From the NCBI GenBank assembly GCA_027575765.1, contig JANBPT010000126.1, forward strand, positions 1 through 64,000: a stretch of DNA of 64,000 nucleotides, written 5' to 3'. The notes below the pieces were generated by a model, which saw nothing but the letters and a program-made list of their open reading frames with translations, made no database searches and was not told where the DNA came from. Numbering within the stretch: position 1 is the first letter of the stretch; every line of letters starts with the position of its first letter. The position numbers were made by a program, and so were the translations under genes. The stretch is from Tieghemiomyces parasiticus. Taxonomy: Eukaryota > Kickxellomycota > Dimargaritomycetes > Dimargaritales > Dimargaritaceae. Shown in pieces: positions 15,119 to 26,642 of this stretch.

Positions 15119-15808
15119 ATGAGCTACGGTTACAACCAGCAGCAGCAAAACTACGGCGGTGGCTACGCCCAGCAGGGCGGCTATGGTAGCTACGACCACT
15201 CTGCCGAGGACGCCGTCGCCATGCTCGACAACGACCCCCATATGCAGAGCCTATTCCAGAACGCCAGCCAGCAGGTCGGTACCCGCGGTATTGGTGGAGC
15301 CGACCCCAACGAGCTTGCCAGCCAACACAACGAGATTTATGGCGCGGCTAACAGCGGTGAGCGCGGCCTCTTTGGCGGCGGCGAGACGCCCTTCGCCTGG
15401 CAGGCCATTGCTGGTGCCGCCGGCTGGCAGGCGATGAAGTGGTACGAGGACAAGCAGAAGATGCAAGGCCAAGAGGTTAACCACGCCTTCATGAAGAAGG
15501 CCGTCGCTGGTATCGCCATGAGCCAGGTCATGAAGCTATTTGGCCAATTTGGCGTCACCGACCAGAAGACCCGGGAGGCTGCTGCCAGTGCCGCCGCTGC
15601 CAATGCCATGCAAATGTACGACCGGGAGGTCCAGGCCTCCGGTGGCGGCTACGGCGGTAACAACGAGCCCGGCTATGGCGGCGGCTACAACCAGGGTGGT
15701 GGTTACGGCGGCGGCAACAACTACAATCAGAGTGGCGGCAACAACAACTACAACCAGAGCGGCGGCTACGGCGAGGCTGCCGGCTACCAGGGTGGTAACA
15801 ACTACTAA
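15119..15808 (+). CDS. Gly/Tyr/Gln-rich low-complexity protein with conserved core (paralogue 1)
   Basis: Intronless, 229 residues. The N-terminus (about 1-25) is rich in Y, Q and G (MSYGYNQQQQNYGGGYAQQ). A conserved core of about 30-175 follows, with AEDAVAMLDNDP, GERGLFGGG, AWQAIAGAAGWQAMKWYE, VNHAFMKKAVAGIAMSQV and LFGQFGVTDQKTREAAA. The tail of about 55 residues is made of YGG/YNQ/NN repeats. The core resembles a fungal domain of unknown function found in glycine-rich proteins (I think of DUF7721, from memory). The tails look prion-like and could drive condensation, but no role is known to me. It lies 1.8 kb before a paralogue with the same start and core. An earlier in-frame non-ATG extension is not used; the leader before ATG is pyrimidine-rich. 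Confidence 0.9.
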   Translation: MSYGYNQQQQNYGGGYAQQGGYGSYDHSAEDAVAMLDNDPHMQSLFQNASQQVGTRGIGGADPNELASQHNEIYGAANSGERGLFGGGETPFAWQAIAGAAGWQAMKWYEDKQKMQGQEVNHAFMKKAVAGIAMSQVMKLFGQFGVTDQKTREAAASAAAANAMQMYDREVQASGGGYGGNNEPGYGGGYNQGGGYGGGNNYNQSGGNNNYNQSGGYGEAAGYQGGNNY

Positions 15809-17156
15809 GCCCCTACCTTTACGGATCCCCTCTTCGCACCAGCTTTTCCCAATTCTGTCGTTACTGTATTAAATATTCTGCCATGTGGTGTGCGAACCCT
15901 ACTGTTACTACTCATCTCGCACTTTGTCGACGAATTGCTCTGCTCGGACCAGACCCTAGGTGAGGTGTACGAATAGCTATCAGCTGGTTGACAGATAATA
16001 TTCAATTCGGCAAGGCCGCTCGGCATGGCTTGGTTCTCTTCCCATAAAGTATCATCATTCATATCTCATACGGTTATCAAAGCTAACGTTGCTACTCAAA
16101 GTTTTCCACCTATACAGTTTAAGCCGATTGGTTAGTGTCTCCCTCGGGGATTGTCCGTACACCTATGGGCGGCTAAATGTTCCACCGTCACGCCCATGCT
16201 CCCTACAGTGCAGGTTGGCCGGTGCTCCTACTCAGTACCTGTGTGGTTGCCCAAAGGAGGGTGGTAACGAAAGCGGCCAGTTACCAACGGCCCTCTCGAA
16301 ACAGAACTGGTGTCCAGCAGTGTAGGCACCTCTCTGTGTAGGTTCGCTAAGCCGGCCGACGTCGCATGGCAGAATTGGCGTATCGACCTATAAAGACAGT
16401 ACCCGGCGGGCGGCACAATCACACGCTTGATGTGTTCTCGAACCAGCGGGATTGGGGATATGGCGTTGGTGGGTCTCCGTTAGGGTGTATTTTTAGAATT
16501 ATAATTATCCTTCCAGCCCTGCGGCTAAATAGAGTGGTAATAGCAAGTATTTCCTTATTAGAAAGCGCCGGGCAGAGCTACGGGCTGGAAAAGTTAAAAA
16601 TAGGTATGGCTCGAAAACATGTGGTTTCTAAATGACGGGCAAGTTGACTCCGATGACTCCGGAAGGGAAGTAAGGGTTGGCGGGCTGGTCCCTAGGCTTG
16701 GCGTCCGATTGCCATGTGAGGCGTGCACCGTTCAGTCCACTCCCGGTCCATTCAGTATAGGGCGGTTGGGCATCGGATCAGCAGCTTTACACGACACTTG
16801 GCCGGCGGTTTATACTCATTACGACACCAGGGGAACGCCAAGAATCTGGAAGGTGGAGGATTTTCTATTTTACCAGCGAAGGCCCTTTGGAACCATCGGT
16901 CGGATGGTCACGAGCGGGTGTAGCCGCGGTGTCTGCCAATCGTGACGGAGTGGAGGGGCGAACAGTGCTTCTACTTGGAGCACGGCCGTCTTCGGTTGGT
17001 GCACCCACTATTGTGCGGCGTGTTGGCTCAAGTGTGCTGCGGGAGCGGGGGGAGGCAAGCCCAAGGAAGCCAGTGTGGTTCGTTGACCAGGGCTCGGCCC
17101 TGGGTGCCAAGCCAACGAGCAGTCTAGACGTTCGACGCTGCGGAAGTCGTGTAACC
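15809..17156. other. spacer between the two paralogues
   Basis: About 1.35 kb with A/T-rich 3' flank of the first gene (TATTAAATATT near 15868) and then the upstream region of the second. Open frames at 16600-17330 exist on both strands with GC-rich composition but no family features, and overlap each other; I do not call a gene. Confidence 0.5.
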
Positions 17157-17175
17157 TCCAGTGTGGAAGCGGTAG
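17157..17175 (+). promoter_or_regulatory. 19-base element shared upstream of both paralogues (copy 2)
   Basis: TCCAGTGTGGAAGCGGTAG matches the element at 14343-14361 at 18 of 19 bases. It lies 434 bases before the ATG of the second low-complexity gene. Confidence 0.4.
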
Positions 17176-17608
17176 ATGGGCCCCACTTAGGGCCTAGCGT
17201 CGGCCATCCGCGAGACCCGGTGGACCAGGCGAGCCTGCTGATGGGCACACGGAACGCAGGAGAAGGTCAGAGAGATATAAGGTGGCAGCGACGGGGCGCT
17301 GTCGACCACTCGTCATACAGCCTCCCAGCCCACTAGCAATCTTCCCCGTCCCTTGGTCTTCTCTCTCTACCCGTCAGCCACTTGTATAACACCCTCACCC
17401 CCCCCGCTCTCTTTGCCGTGACCCAACGACCCTGTGCCGTCACCTCCTCTTCCCACCCTTGTAAACTCATCTTTCCTGGCCGCGTCAGCATTGCCGCTTT
17501 TATTATCATCTATATTTGAACTCCTTCCCGCGTCCCAGTCCCTTTACCAACCTAGGAATCCTTCACACTCACTTCTTAGCCTGCTCCCCTTACCCACCAC
17601 AACTCACC

Positions 17609-18532
17609 ATGAGCTACGGTTACAACCAACAGCAGGGCTACGGCGGTAACTACAACCAACAGGGCGGCTACGGCGGCGAGCCCAACTCCGTTGAAGATGC
17701 CGTCGCTATGCTCGACAACGACCCCGAGCTCCAGCACATGTTTCAGAATGCCAGCCAGCAGGAAAGCTCCCGCAGCGTGACCGTCGACCCCAACCAGTGC
17801 GCCAGCGCCTTTGAGGAAGTCAACCAGGCCGCCAGCAGTGGCGAGCGCGGCCTCTTTGGCGGCGGCAGCACGCCCATCGCCTGGCAGGCCATCGCTGGTG
17901 CCGCCGGCTGGCAAGCCATGAAGTGGTACGAGAACAAGCAGAAGATGCAAGGCCAGCAGGTCAACCACGCCTTCATGAAGAAGGCCGTCGCGGCCATTGC
18001 CATGAGCCAAGCTATCAAGCTCTTTGGTCAGTTTGGCGTCACCGATAAGCGAACCCGCGAGGCCGCAGCCAGCACTGCCGCCAACAACGCCATGCAGATG
18101 TACGACCGTGAGGTGGCCACGACCGGTGGTGGTAATAATGAACCCGGCTACGGTGGCGGCTACAACCAGGGCGGCGGTGACTACAAGCAGCCCGGCGGTC
18201 CGAGCTACAACCAGGGCGGTGGCTACGGTGAGGCCGCCGGCTACCAGGGTGGCGGTGGCCCACAGGGTGGCTATGGTGCCCCTCAGGGCGGCTACGGCGG
18301 TCCTCAGGGGGGTTATGGTGCCCCCCAGGGTGGCTACGGCGGTCCCCAGGGTGGCTATGGTGGTCCCCAGGGCGGCTACGGCGGTCCCCAAGGAGGCTAT
18401 GGTGGCCCGCAGGGTGGTCCTGGGGGCCCGCCCTTTGGCGGCCCAGGTGGTTTTGTGGCTCCCCCCGGTGGCCCCGGTAACTTTGGAGGAGGTCCCGGTG
18501 GTTTCCACCCACCCGGCAACAACTTTTACTAG
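17609..18532 (+). CDS. Gly/Tyr/Gln-rich low-complexity protein with PQGGYGG repeats (paralogue 2)
   Basis: Intronless, 307 residues. It starts with the same MSYGYNQQQ as the gene at 15119 and has the same core (VEDAVAMLDNDPE, GERGLFGGG, IAWQAIAGAAGWQAMKWYE, VNHAFMKKAVAAIAMSQA, LFGQFGVTD). Unlike its neighbour, its tail carries eight 7-residue P-Q-G-G-Y-G-G/A units followed by a Gly/Pro/Phe-rich end (PPGNNFY). The pair is a tandem duplication in the same orientation; the extra 78 residues arose in the tail. Function unknown; a condensate-forming or structural role is only an inference from composition. The long minus-strand open frame opposite it is a by-product of the GGN codon repeats. Confidence 0.92.
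   Translation: MSYGYNQQQGYGGNYNQQGGYGGEPNSVEDAVAMLDNDPELQHMFQNASQQESSRSVTVDPNQCASAFEEVNQAASSGERGLFGGGSTPIAWQAIAGAAGWQAMKWYENKQKMQGQQVNHAFMKKAVAAIAMSQAIKLFGQFGVTDKRTREAAASTAANNAMQMYDREVATTGGGNNEPGYGGGYNQGGGDYKQPGGPSYNQGGGYGEAAGYQGGGGPQGGYGAPQGGYGGPQGGYGAPQGGYGGPQGGYGGPQGGYGGPQGGYGGPQGGPGGPPFGGPGGFVAPPGGPGNFGGGPGGFHPPGNNFY
18260..18427 (+). repeat. 21-bp coding tandem repeat (PQGGYGG), about 8 units
   Basis: Units of about 21 bases of the type CCYCAGGGYGGCTAYGGYGS encode P-Q-G-G-Y-G-G/A. Silent third-position differences between units show that the array is not a single recent expansion. The last unit degrades to PQGGPGG. Confidence 0.9.
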
Positions 18533-19924
18533 TGAAAGTCCTTTGACCCACACTCCGTCCTTTTCAGTGCGGTCTGATCACCCACGCCCATTGAGAGTTG
18601 GTGCCTGCGCCAAGCCGTCATAACCCCACTATCTCTGCCTTCGTATCCTCCCACCCCTCTCGTTTTCACCTTTTGGCCTTCCCTTCGTAGTGCTTTTTTG
18701 CATAGTATTCTGGTTTATCCATAAAGTTTATGTATTGCTCAGGTGGCCATGGTCATCTAATAGCTCTCCTGACTTGACTTTTCGCTTGACCATTTCCACT
18801 AAAAAACACAAAGCTTCATACTCCTCAATCAAAATGTACCGGTATCCTCTCCACAATAAACCACCAAGTTAACCTTTCTATTTGAATGAGCTTTTTGACA
18901 GCTATTATCCAATACCATTCAGCCCCTTTACCTTCCACCACTGGTGCGTCGTATTAATTTTTTTCGTAAAACTCGGCGGATCATTGAGTCGAAAGTGCGC
19001 TAACTATCGCCTGCCACGCCTACTAATCCATCTAGTGCCCTGGTTGTACTTCATTTCAGTCCCAGCTGCATAGGAGTAACGGCTCTGTAGGAAATATAGG
19101 TTCCAAACTCGAAGCCAGGTTTCCATGTCCCAAGTCTATCGATACTTGCTTGCTCGCACGTCTACGCACTCATTACCGTATCAATCCGTCGCCTAGATGC
19201 AATGTCGAAAACAATGCATCAGACCGTACCTGGACTCACGGCCCCTAAAAGTGACCGAATGAACCACTACCCCAGCCAAGAACACTGAGGACAACCTACT
19301 CGAACCGCTCACGCTCACCTCCGATCCCTTTAATATGGCGAGTAAACCTGATTACGTCCCCTCTTGCCAGCGACGCGTACATAGGGACAACCCAAACCCA
19401 CCGGTGAGGCTTGACGATTAGTCGTTGTAATTATTCAGTCCTCCCACTAGGTAAGGTAGGGCCCGGGAGTCCGGTGATAGCGTAAATTCATTACGCTAAA
19501 TTTAGTCCATTTACAAAAAGGCGGGCTACGTAGCACCAACTATAAGTCACAGGTGAAACTGGGGCGTGTCCCACCTTGTCAAGTAAATCAGACAGAGCTT
19601 TCGAACCGCAGACCTCTGATGGTTGAGTTTTATATCGGAGGGCCATAAGTTTATTATTGAACACTATTCAAATTCCATTACATAGAGAGTATAATATGGG
19701 AGAGAAGTCGGGGTTCGGGAGTAGCTGTACAGGAGAGAAACGAGCCCAACGAGTCGGATAATCAGACATTTTACATCCTAATGAGGTAGCAGCAGAGGTG
19801 AACAAAGGCGACAGGGGGGAGGGGGAGGAGGGGGTGAGGGGATCAGAAGGCGTATGCTCAGGTAGGAAGGGGGGGGAGAGGGCTTAAGTTATTACTGCAG
19901 CTTGTAAGATGACATACCGGTAGG
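18533..19924. other. no gene recognised
   Basis: About 1.4 kb, A/T-richer than its flanks, between the low-complexity gene (+) and MED13 (-), which converge here. TTTATT at 19650-19655 reads AATAAA on the minus strand about 270 bases past the MED13 stop and may be its poly(A) signal. No coding potential seen. Confidence 0.5.
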
Positions 19925-22900
19925 CTAGGCAGTCTCGGGCTCCTCCAGTTCGTTAAAAGTGTGCATAATCCGATGCAACATCACAACCGGCAAGGGAAGG
20001 TACCGCCAGAACCGCGGAGACACCAGGCCGCCATTAAGGTCCGACATGCGGGGGAATGGCGTCTCCCTTCGTTTGGCCGTCTCGGTGCCACCCGTTTCGC
20101 CCGCCACGAAGGGCCACCGACTCAGGGTGCTGAGGTGGTGGAACTGACGTAGCGTGTCGCGCATCAGGGACGTGGCAGACTGGGCCGCGGACCGGCGCAT
20201 TAGTCGCACTTCGGTACATAGCTGGCGGATTGGCCCGGCAGCTGGTTCGTCGTCGACAGCGGCGGTCCCGATCCCGGCCGCGTCGTCGAGGACCCCGGCA
20301 TGGTCGGCGCGTCGCGTCTCAACCTCCTCGACCAGGTCACGGAGCAGGTACCCCGTGGCGTGGGAGAACAGCCGGGGTCCGGCGGCGGAGTGGGTGGTGA
20401 GGGGCAGGGCCTGGCGGTGGTTAAACACGAAGGCCTGGCTGGACTCCCCCAACGGTTCCAGGCGGTCAGGGTCCGCCGCGTCGCCGACATCGGGATCGCC
20501 CCCACCACTACTACCAAGCTGGCGCGATCGGTCAATGGGGCTGCTGAAGGCGGGTGGGGTTGGGTAGGCTGTGTTGCGGGAGCCTTCCCGGCGAATCGGT
20601 CGCGACGGGGTGGTTGGGGCGGGATTCGGCGCGGTCTCCGGTGTGGCCTTGGCCGGATCTGGAGCGGCAAAGAAGGACGAGCCCGGGTACACACAGACCA
20701 GGACCGCGTTAGTGTGTTCGTTGAGCAACCGGTCCCAGGCTTGCCACTCCGCCTCGGGCACCGTACCCAACCGGGCGACCACGAATTTGAAGGGTAGACC
20801 GTACAAGTCCTCGAGGGCCCGCGCCTTGACCCATACCTGCCGGAGTACCGACTCGGCCACGGCGCCAGGGTACGCCTCCACCTCGGCCGGTGGGTTCTCA
20901 AACACGGCCAAGTCTAGAAACTGGCCGCGGTAGTCAGCCCAGACCGCCACCGCCCAGCGCCCGCCCAGTGCCAGGCTGTAGAACACATAGACGGTGGTGT
21001 CCGTGTCGACGGGCGATACGAACGGCAAGGTGCGGGTTGTGAAGGTAAACGTGAGCTGGGAGGGCCGCGGCCGGGCCAGTACCAGGGGCGGGGCAAAGGT
21101 CCGAGTCCACAGCGTCCGCAAAGTCTCGTGGTTCAAGTGCAGTGAGGGTAGGCGAAGGCTATGGAGTGGGGCAGCGGCAGCGGCCGGCGGTTCTGGAGGT
21201 AGGGTGAGCGGCTGGTAGCACTGGGTATACACCGAGAAAGCCTGGGCACGCAGGTCAGCGCGATTTCCCAGGGAGTGGGCACGGGTGATGATCCCAGGCT
21301 CCAGGATCTGCGTGACAAGGGTGACATCCGGCCGATTGGCGACGCGGCGAGTGCCGCGCCACAGAGCCGTCAGCATGCGAATACAGTTGGCCAGTTCGAC
21401 TACCGCAGCGCGGGACCGCAGCGGGTTGACTAGGTAAACCACAAAGTGCGTGGCGGTCGACTCCGCCTCAGCCCGTGCGCGCAGGATGGCGCCCAACCGT
21501 TCGCAGGCGAATAGGTACTGCCGAAGCTGCTGAGCGGTGTCACCAGCATCAGCGACGGGAATCAGCCACGAGGCTAAACCTTCTGCGGCGCCCGGAACGT
21601 GGGTGCCCAGCCGGCAGGCCGCGTAGGCGGTACCCACCTCCCGGAGGTACCAGGTGGTGGCGCGCACCAGGTACTCGTCGGCTGGTTGCTGTGTGCGAGA
21701 CGGAACCAAAGCGAAATAGTGGACGTGCTTGGCGGCCGCGTAGGGTCCCAGTCGCATCTTCTCCCATACCGGGAGGATGGCCGGCGAGACCTGGACGTGC
21801 AGCGTCTCGTCGCCTGCTTCAACCGGACAGCGGTAGCCCACTACGATCTCGGCAGGCGGAAGGGTCTCCAGGGCCGGTTCGGGCGCGCGCTTCCGCTTGA
21901 TGTAGGCCTTACCGTAAGAGGAGGTGGAGGGTCCCTGCTCGGCCACTTCGCTCAGCTGAGCTAGCGTTAGGGGTCCGCGGAATAGGACCCCGGCGGGCAG
22001 GGCCAGGCCCGCCACGGCAGCACCGCCCCGCTGCAGTAGCTGGGCCAAAGCGGCCACGGCAGCGAGGTCTTTGGTCTCGATAGGGGTGCAGGTTGCAGGA
22101 ACGGGTACGGACGAACTGGAGAGCATCGCGCGCATTGGGGCGGGGCTGGCCGTGTAGGCACCCAAGGCCACCTGCTGGCAAATGATTCGCATTACCTCCG
22201 CAAACGAGTCTGGGGAGAGGGAGTCGCGGTAGCGGTCCAGGGCCGATTGGGTGGTGCGGGATGATGCCAAGGTCGGGCTGGCGTGGTCGGTAAGAAGGAC
22301 GGCCACGAGACCGTGGTCCACTGAACCGGGTGCAGCCGGCGCCGGGGTGGTAGTCGGACGACCCGACGCGCCGTCCAGGTGAGACATCCGCCGGCGCTTT
22401 TTGGGGTGTACCGGGGTGGGAACCGATGCGCCACGTGAGCTGGGCGGCTTGACGGGGTCTTCGGGCGGGTCGACCTCGGAGGCCGGTTGGGAATCGAAGA
22501 GCGCGTCCAATTTGGAGTGCAGGTCCGGGTAGAGGTCAGGGTCAAGCGAGTCTTCAGCGTCCGATTCACTGGCACTGTCCGTGTCGGATGCGGACGTCGA
22601 CGACGTGTCGAGGAAGAACCGGCGGGCGGGGTTTCCCGGTGGGAGAAAGGAGAGCAGCTCGCGGCGCTCGCTGGGCCGCGGGGTGGCATCCGGACTAGGT
22701 GACCGCCGGGTCAATAGGTGGAGAACACTGCGAGGGAGGTATCCCGGGGCCACCGGCGGGGCAGTAGGCGGCCGACCAACACTCCGGAACGGCGTAAATC
22801 GCGGCCGTCGGTTGACCAGGTGTACTACCCGGCTGACGAGATGCGAAGGGGTGGTGAGGGACCGCGCTGACGGGGGGCGGCGGCGGCAGTGGTGCTGGAT

Positions 22901-25301
22901 AAGATGGGTTGGCAGGTAGGTCACGGAGGGTTTGCGCCGTCGAAGGGGCCGCGCGTACCGGGCCGGAGGGGAGGGTGGCGGCGAGTCCAGTGGTGCGAAG
23001 GCAGCTGGACCGAATGGAAGGTGGAGGACGACTGGCACACCTATGGCGGCGGTAGTGTCCCCTGCAACCTCGTCATCAGTGTGGTCGGTACCGGAGAGCG
23101 GACCTACCCGCGACCCTGGCGGGGGCACCGAGTCCTCCCGAACGCTGCCACTCACGGCACGGACCGCCGGTGCGAGGGCCGGGGCGGGGGATGTCCCAAC
23201 GGGGACTGAACCCGCCCGGGACGACGAGGCCGTCGGGAGATGGCCTGGGACATGAGACACCCGCCGGGGTAAGGCCGGCTTGACCGGGCCAGCGTCGAAG
23301 AAGCTGAAATCATCCTCGGTGACGTCCATCGTGTTGTCAAGGTCCTCGAACCCGTATTCACCGGGGATTTGCAGCTCGCTGAGGTCGGGCATGTGTAGCA
23401 AGGTATCCGCTGGATCGGGCTTTGGCGCCGGGGTGGCCGACCGACGGTTCGGGTCTGTCCGCGCCAGCAGATCAACCGGCGGAAGCTCCGTCCCCGAAGG
23501 CAAATCACGGAGGGTCTCGACGGTGGACGGGGCGGTGGGTAGATGGTCGAGTTCCATCCGGCCGCCGGTTTCACCTTCGGCTTTGATCAGACCCGGCAGG
23601 CGCCCGTGGGGTGGCGGCGGGGTGAATGGGGCTCGAGTACCGGGCGTCGAAATGGGCGTGAGAGCCGGATGGCCCTCGTGAGTGTTGATGTCGTTTTCCA
23701 GTTGCCAAGCGGACGGTGGGCCGTCCGGTTCCTCACCACCCACCGGGGGAATGGGTGAGGAGACCACCGATGCTACTCCATCCAGGTGGCCAAAGATCTG
23801 TGCGAGCGGGTCTGGTGGCGACCAATCTGGTTCCGGAGTGGGTAGCGGGTCCCCGGTGGAAAGTGAGGGGGCCGTGGTGGCGAGGGTCTTGAGGTCGTCG
23901 CTGATGGGAGGGATCGGGGAACTCGACACCACGCCATTTAACAATGGTTCCGGGACGGTAGCCGTCGCGCTGGTGAAGGCTAGGCAGGTTGGATAGTAGA
24001 GCCGCCGCGGACTGGCTGCCAGTTGGACCTCAAGAACGGGTGGGACCGGGCCCACCGTGGTCACCTCGACGCCGTACACGGCTTGCCACTCCGCAGTTAG
24101 CTGGCGGACTGCCCCCGCTGGTAGACGCGGCCGTCCCACGATCCATGCTGCCTCGCCAAGGGGACTTAGAATCACGTTGGCATTGGCCTCCATATCCCGT
24201 GTCGTGACGGGCCGGAAGTTGGTGCGGTAGAACCGAGGGCTGAGTAGGAGCTGAAAGTTGGCAGGGTGAATGAGGAGGGAGAAGCCTACTAGGCCCGGCG
24301 CGGGAGGGCTGGGCGTGGGGGGGGGAGGGCGGGCGACATACGACGGCGGTAACGTAGAGTGTAGGGCCAGTGGTGTGTGCTGTTAGGCCGCGGAAGATGG
24401 CATATGTGATGCGACTATGGCAAAGCAGGGGGCCGATGGTTCCTGTGACCATCGATTGCTGTACTAGACTGACACTATCACACGGCGCGTATCGATACGA
24501 GCGTGGATAGAGACTTACCCGGTGCGGTTTGATACGAACTTCCGCGTAGCCGAATAAAGCTCGGATTTCGGAGAGACAAGCCAGAGGTCGCCAATTCGGT
24601 AGATATGGTCGCGGACCAGATACCTTTAGAGGTCAAGGAAGTGGATACCAAGGATAGCGATAAAGTAGAGTGAGTGGGCGGGCGAAGGCGATTGGCAAGG
24701 ATCGCAAAGTATGCCGGCAACTAGCAACGAACCAATAAACAGGCAATTTTCTCAGCAACGCTTGGGTGGTTAGGATGAAACGCGTGGAGATTACTTGTTA
24801 GCATATCTGCACTCACCTATCGAGAAGGCCGCGGACAGCGTAGTAGAAGGATCGGCATTCGAGACCGGTGGCCGAAGCGCGCGTCACTGGTGGACTCATC
24901 ACCGCCGCGGGGATCGTATCCCAATTTAGTACGCCCGACTGGACCTCGATTAGATCAACGAGGGCGGCGTCCACCTGCCGAACATGCTCGTCACGCAGGA
25001 TGAAGACATAAAGTTCCCGCCGTACGTCCGAGTCCGTCCCGGTCTCGGCAGGGAGTGGCCGGCCGGAGGTGAGTGGGCTGTCGTCACGGTATTGCCAGTG
25101 GACTAGGATCTCAGCCTGCAGGAGCTGCGTGTAGGCACGAAAAAGCGGGTCCCGGGAGAGGGTTCGGGGTATGACGGGTGGCCGCACGGTAGGGGTCGCC
25201 GAGTCGACCGAGGTCTCGGGGTCAAACCGGCTGAGCTCCCCGAGGTCAGAACGTTTACAAGTATAGCTGTAGCAGCGCCACCGGACTTGGCCGAAGCCGG
25301 C
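19925..25301 (-). CDS. MED13: Mediator complex subunit 13 (MED13/SRB9)
   Basis: Large subunit of the Mediator CDK8 kinase module that links cyclin C-CDK8 to core Mediator and represses or tunes RNA polymerase II transcription. Exons in transcript order: 25301-24817, 24623-24519 and 24308-19925, joined in consistent phase to at least 1657 residues. The N-terminal domain shows SRDPLFRAYTQLLQAEILVHW, RRELYVFILRD, AVRGLLDRYLVRDHIYRIG and VILSPLG. The middle is long, Pro/Ser/acidic and poorly conserved. The C-terminal part shows RGPLTLAQLSE, IVVGYRC, AYAACRLGTH, SVYTQCYQP, VYVFYSLALGGRWAVAVWAD, LEDLYGLPFKFVVARLG and LFSHATGYLLR. The 5' end is incomplete: the exon can begin after CGCCAG at 25302 and no in-frame ATG lies before the nearest stop, so one or more first exons are missing from this model. 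Confidence 0.92.
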
Positions 25302-26642
25302 CTGGCGACCGCGGGTAGTAGGAGGGCAGGAATGGGATGAAAACACCAGGGTTAGCTCGCGTCACCGCCGTAGCCTGGTGTTAGCTGTCAGGAATTCGAT
25401 GTGAGCTGCGGTCCGGTGGGTTTGACCCGCAACGCGCGCTAGCGGGGCCGCTCCTGGAGTCGGTAATACGGCGCGGGGTCTACCTACCAAGGCAAGCACA
25501 TTAGTTTGCGAGTTTTCAGACAACATGATACAAGCAATAGGTGCCGGGCTACCGTGCCATGAGTGTTAAGCGGGACTACGGTGCTCAAGAATCCCGGGCG
25601 CAAGGGCGACACGAGGCGGAGACGGAGCCAAAGCGGGGGATGCAAGCTAGGCAATTGTCGGCGGAGTAAAATAGTTGGCCCGGCGCCTGTCTCTTAATTG
25701 ATGAAACTACAGCGCGATGCAATAAATCGGGCGAGGCAGGGACAGGGATAGAACACCCCTTTCGTGATGGTAAGCGTGGATCCGTGAGAGTGGCCCTGGC
25801 CAAATAGCAGAGTCAATAGGGAGTGGGGGTGTCGACTGACGGTCGGAGCGATTATGGCGATAGCCCTGCGCAATAAGATGTGAGGACTACGTGGTTGCGG
25901 CCGGGTGATGAATTTTGGCGCCAGCAGGGTGGAGGTAGGGAATGTGGTGCGGTGCGTGAAACGGAATTGATGGCCGGATAGGCGACACGCCAGAGGAATG
26001 CAGGGGCGAGGAGCCGTTGTACCGCGGAATCCCTTTACAAATTAACCAACCCCGCAGTGCGCTGGGCTAGGAGGAGGGTAGTTGGTGTGGGTGTGGGTAA
26101 ATAAGCCTACTTCAGAAGGATTAAGGCTTACATGACCCCTACGCGCTCGGTTAGTCCATTATTACAGTTTACTGCATCTGGGCAGCTAGGGACGGCTCGT
26201 GACGGGGTCGAGACCCCGGATGGAGATGTGGGGTGGCCACCCCGTTGCAGTATGGTGGCAATAGATGACTGGACGAGCCAATTTCTCGCCAGGATGAACG
26301 GCATCGCCTTCTGAACGGATATAGGCTTCTGCGAGGTGTTCAGCCGGCTGCTCGTGTCCCAACGGCCGGTGGGTAAATGCGCTGGCGGGTCCTCTCGTTA
26401 GGGCAGCCGTTGCGCATACATAGCAGCCCGCCTTGGACTTAGACCGCTCCTCTAGCCTATATCTATGCACACGAGTCGTCTAGATTGGCTTGGAACCCCC
26501 CCCCGAACCTCTTCCAACTGGTCTTGTCGTCCTGCTCCCTCTCCTAACAATTTAGCGCCCTTTCAGTACTATATCTTAGTCTACCCTCCGTGGCGCTCAA
26601 CGCTTACATAGCGTAGCATACTCACTGTGATCCCTACATACC
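25302..26642. other. intergenic region, includes unresolved MED13 5' end
   Basis: About 1.3 kb between divergent genes. The first coding exon of MED13 should lie in its left half but I could not fix it. A pyrimidine-rich tract (26490-26600) precedes the coiled-coil gene. Confidence 0.5.

Noticed and set aside
16865..17336. Overlapping plus- and minus-strand frames of 127-149 codons before the second low-complexity gene
   Set aside because: Both lack domains and signals and lie in the upstream region of a well-defined gene. GC-rich composition alone explains them.
17576..18553. 325-codon open frame on the minus strand opposite the PQGGYGG gene
   Set aside because: It is the antisense reading of GGN/CAG codon repeats (Thr/Ala/Val-rich nonsense); the plus strand has the conserved paralogous core, leader and start.
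19600..19625. Possible tRNA B box (GGTTCGAAAGC on the minus strand)
   Set aside because: No T-stem pairing and no D-arm or anticodon arm at the right distance.
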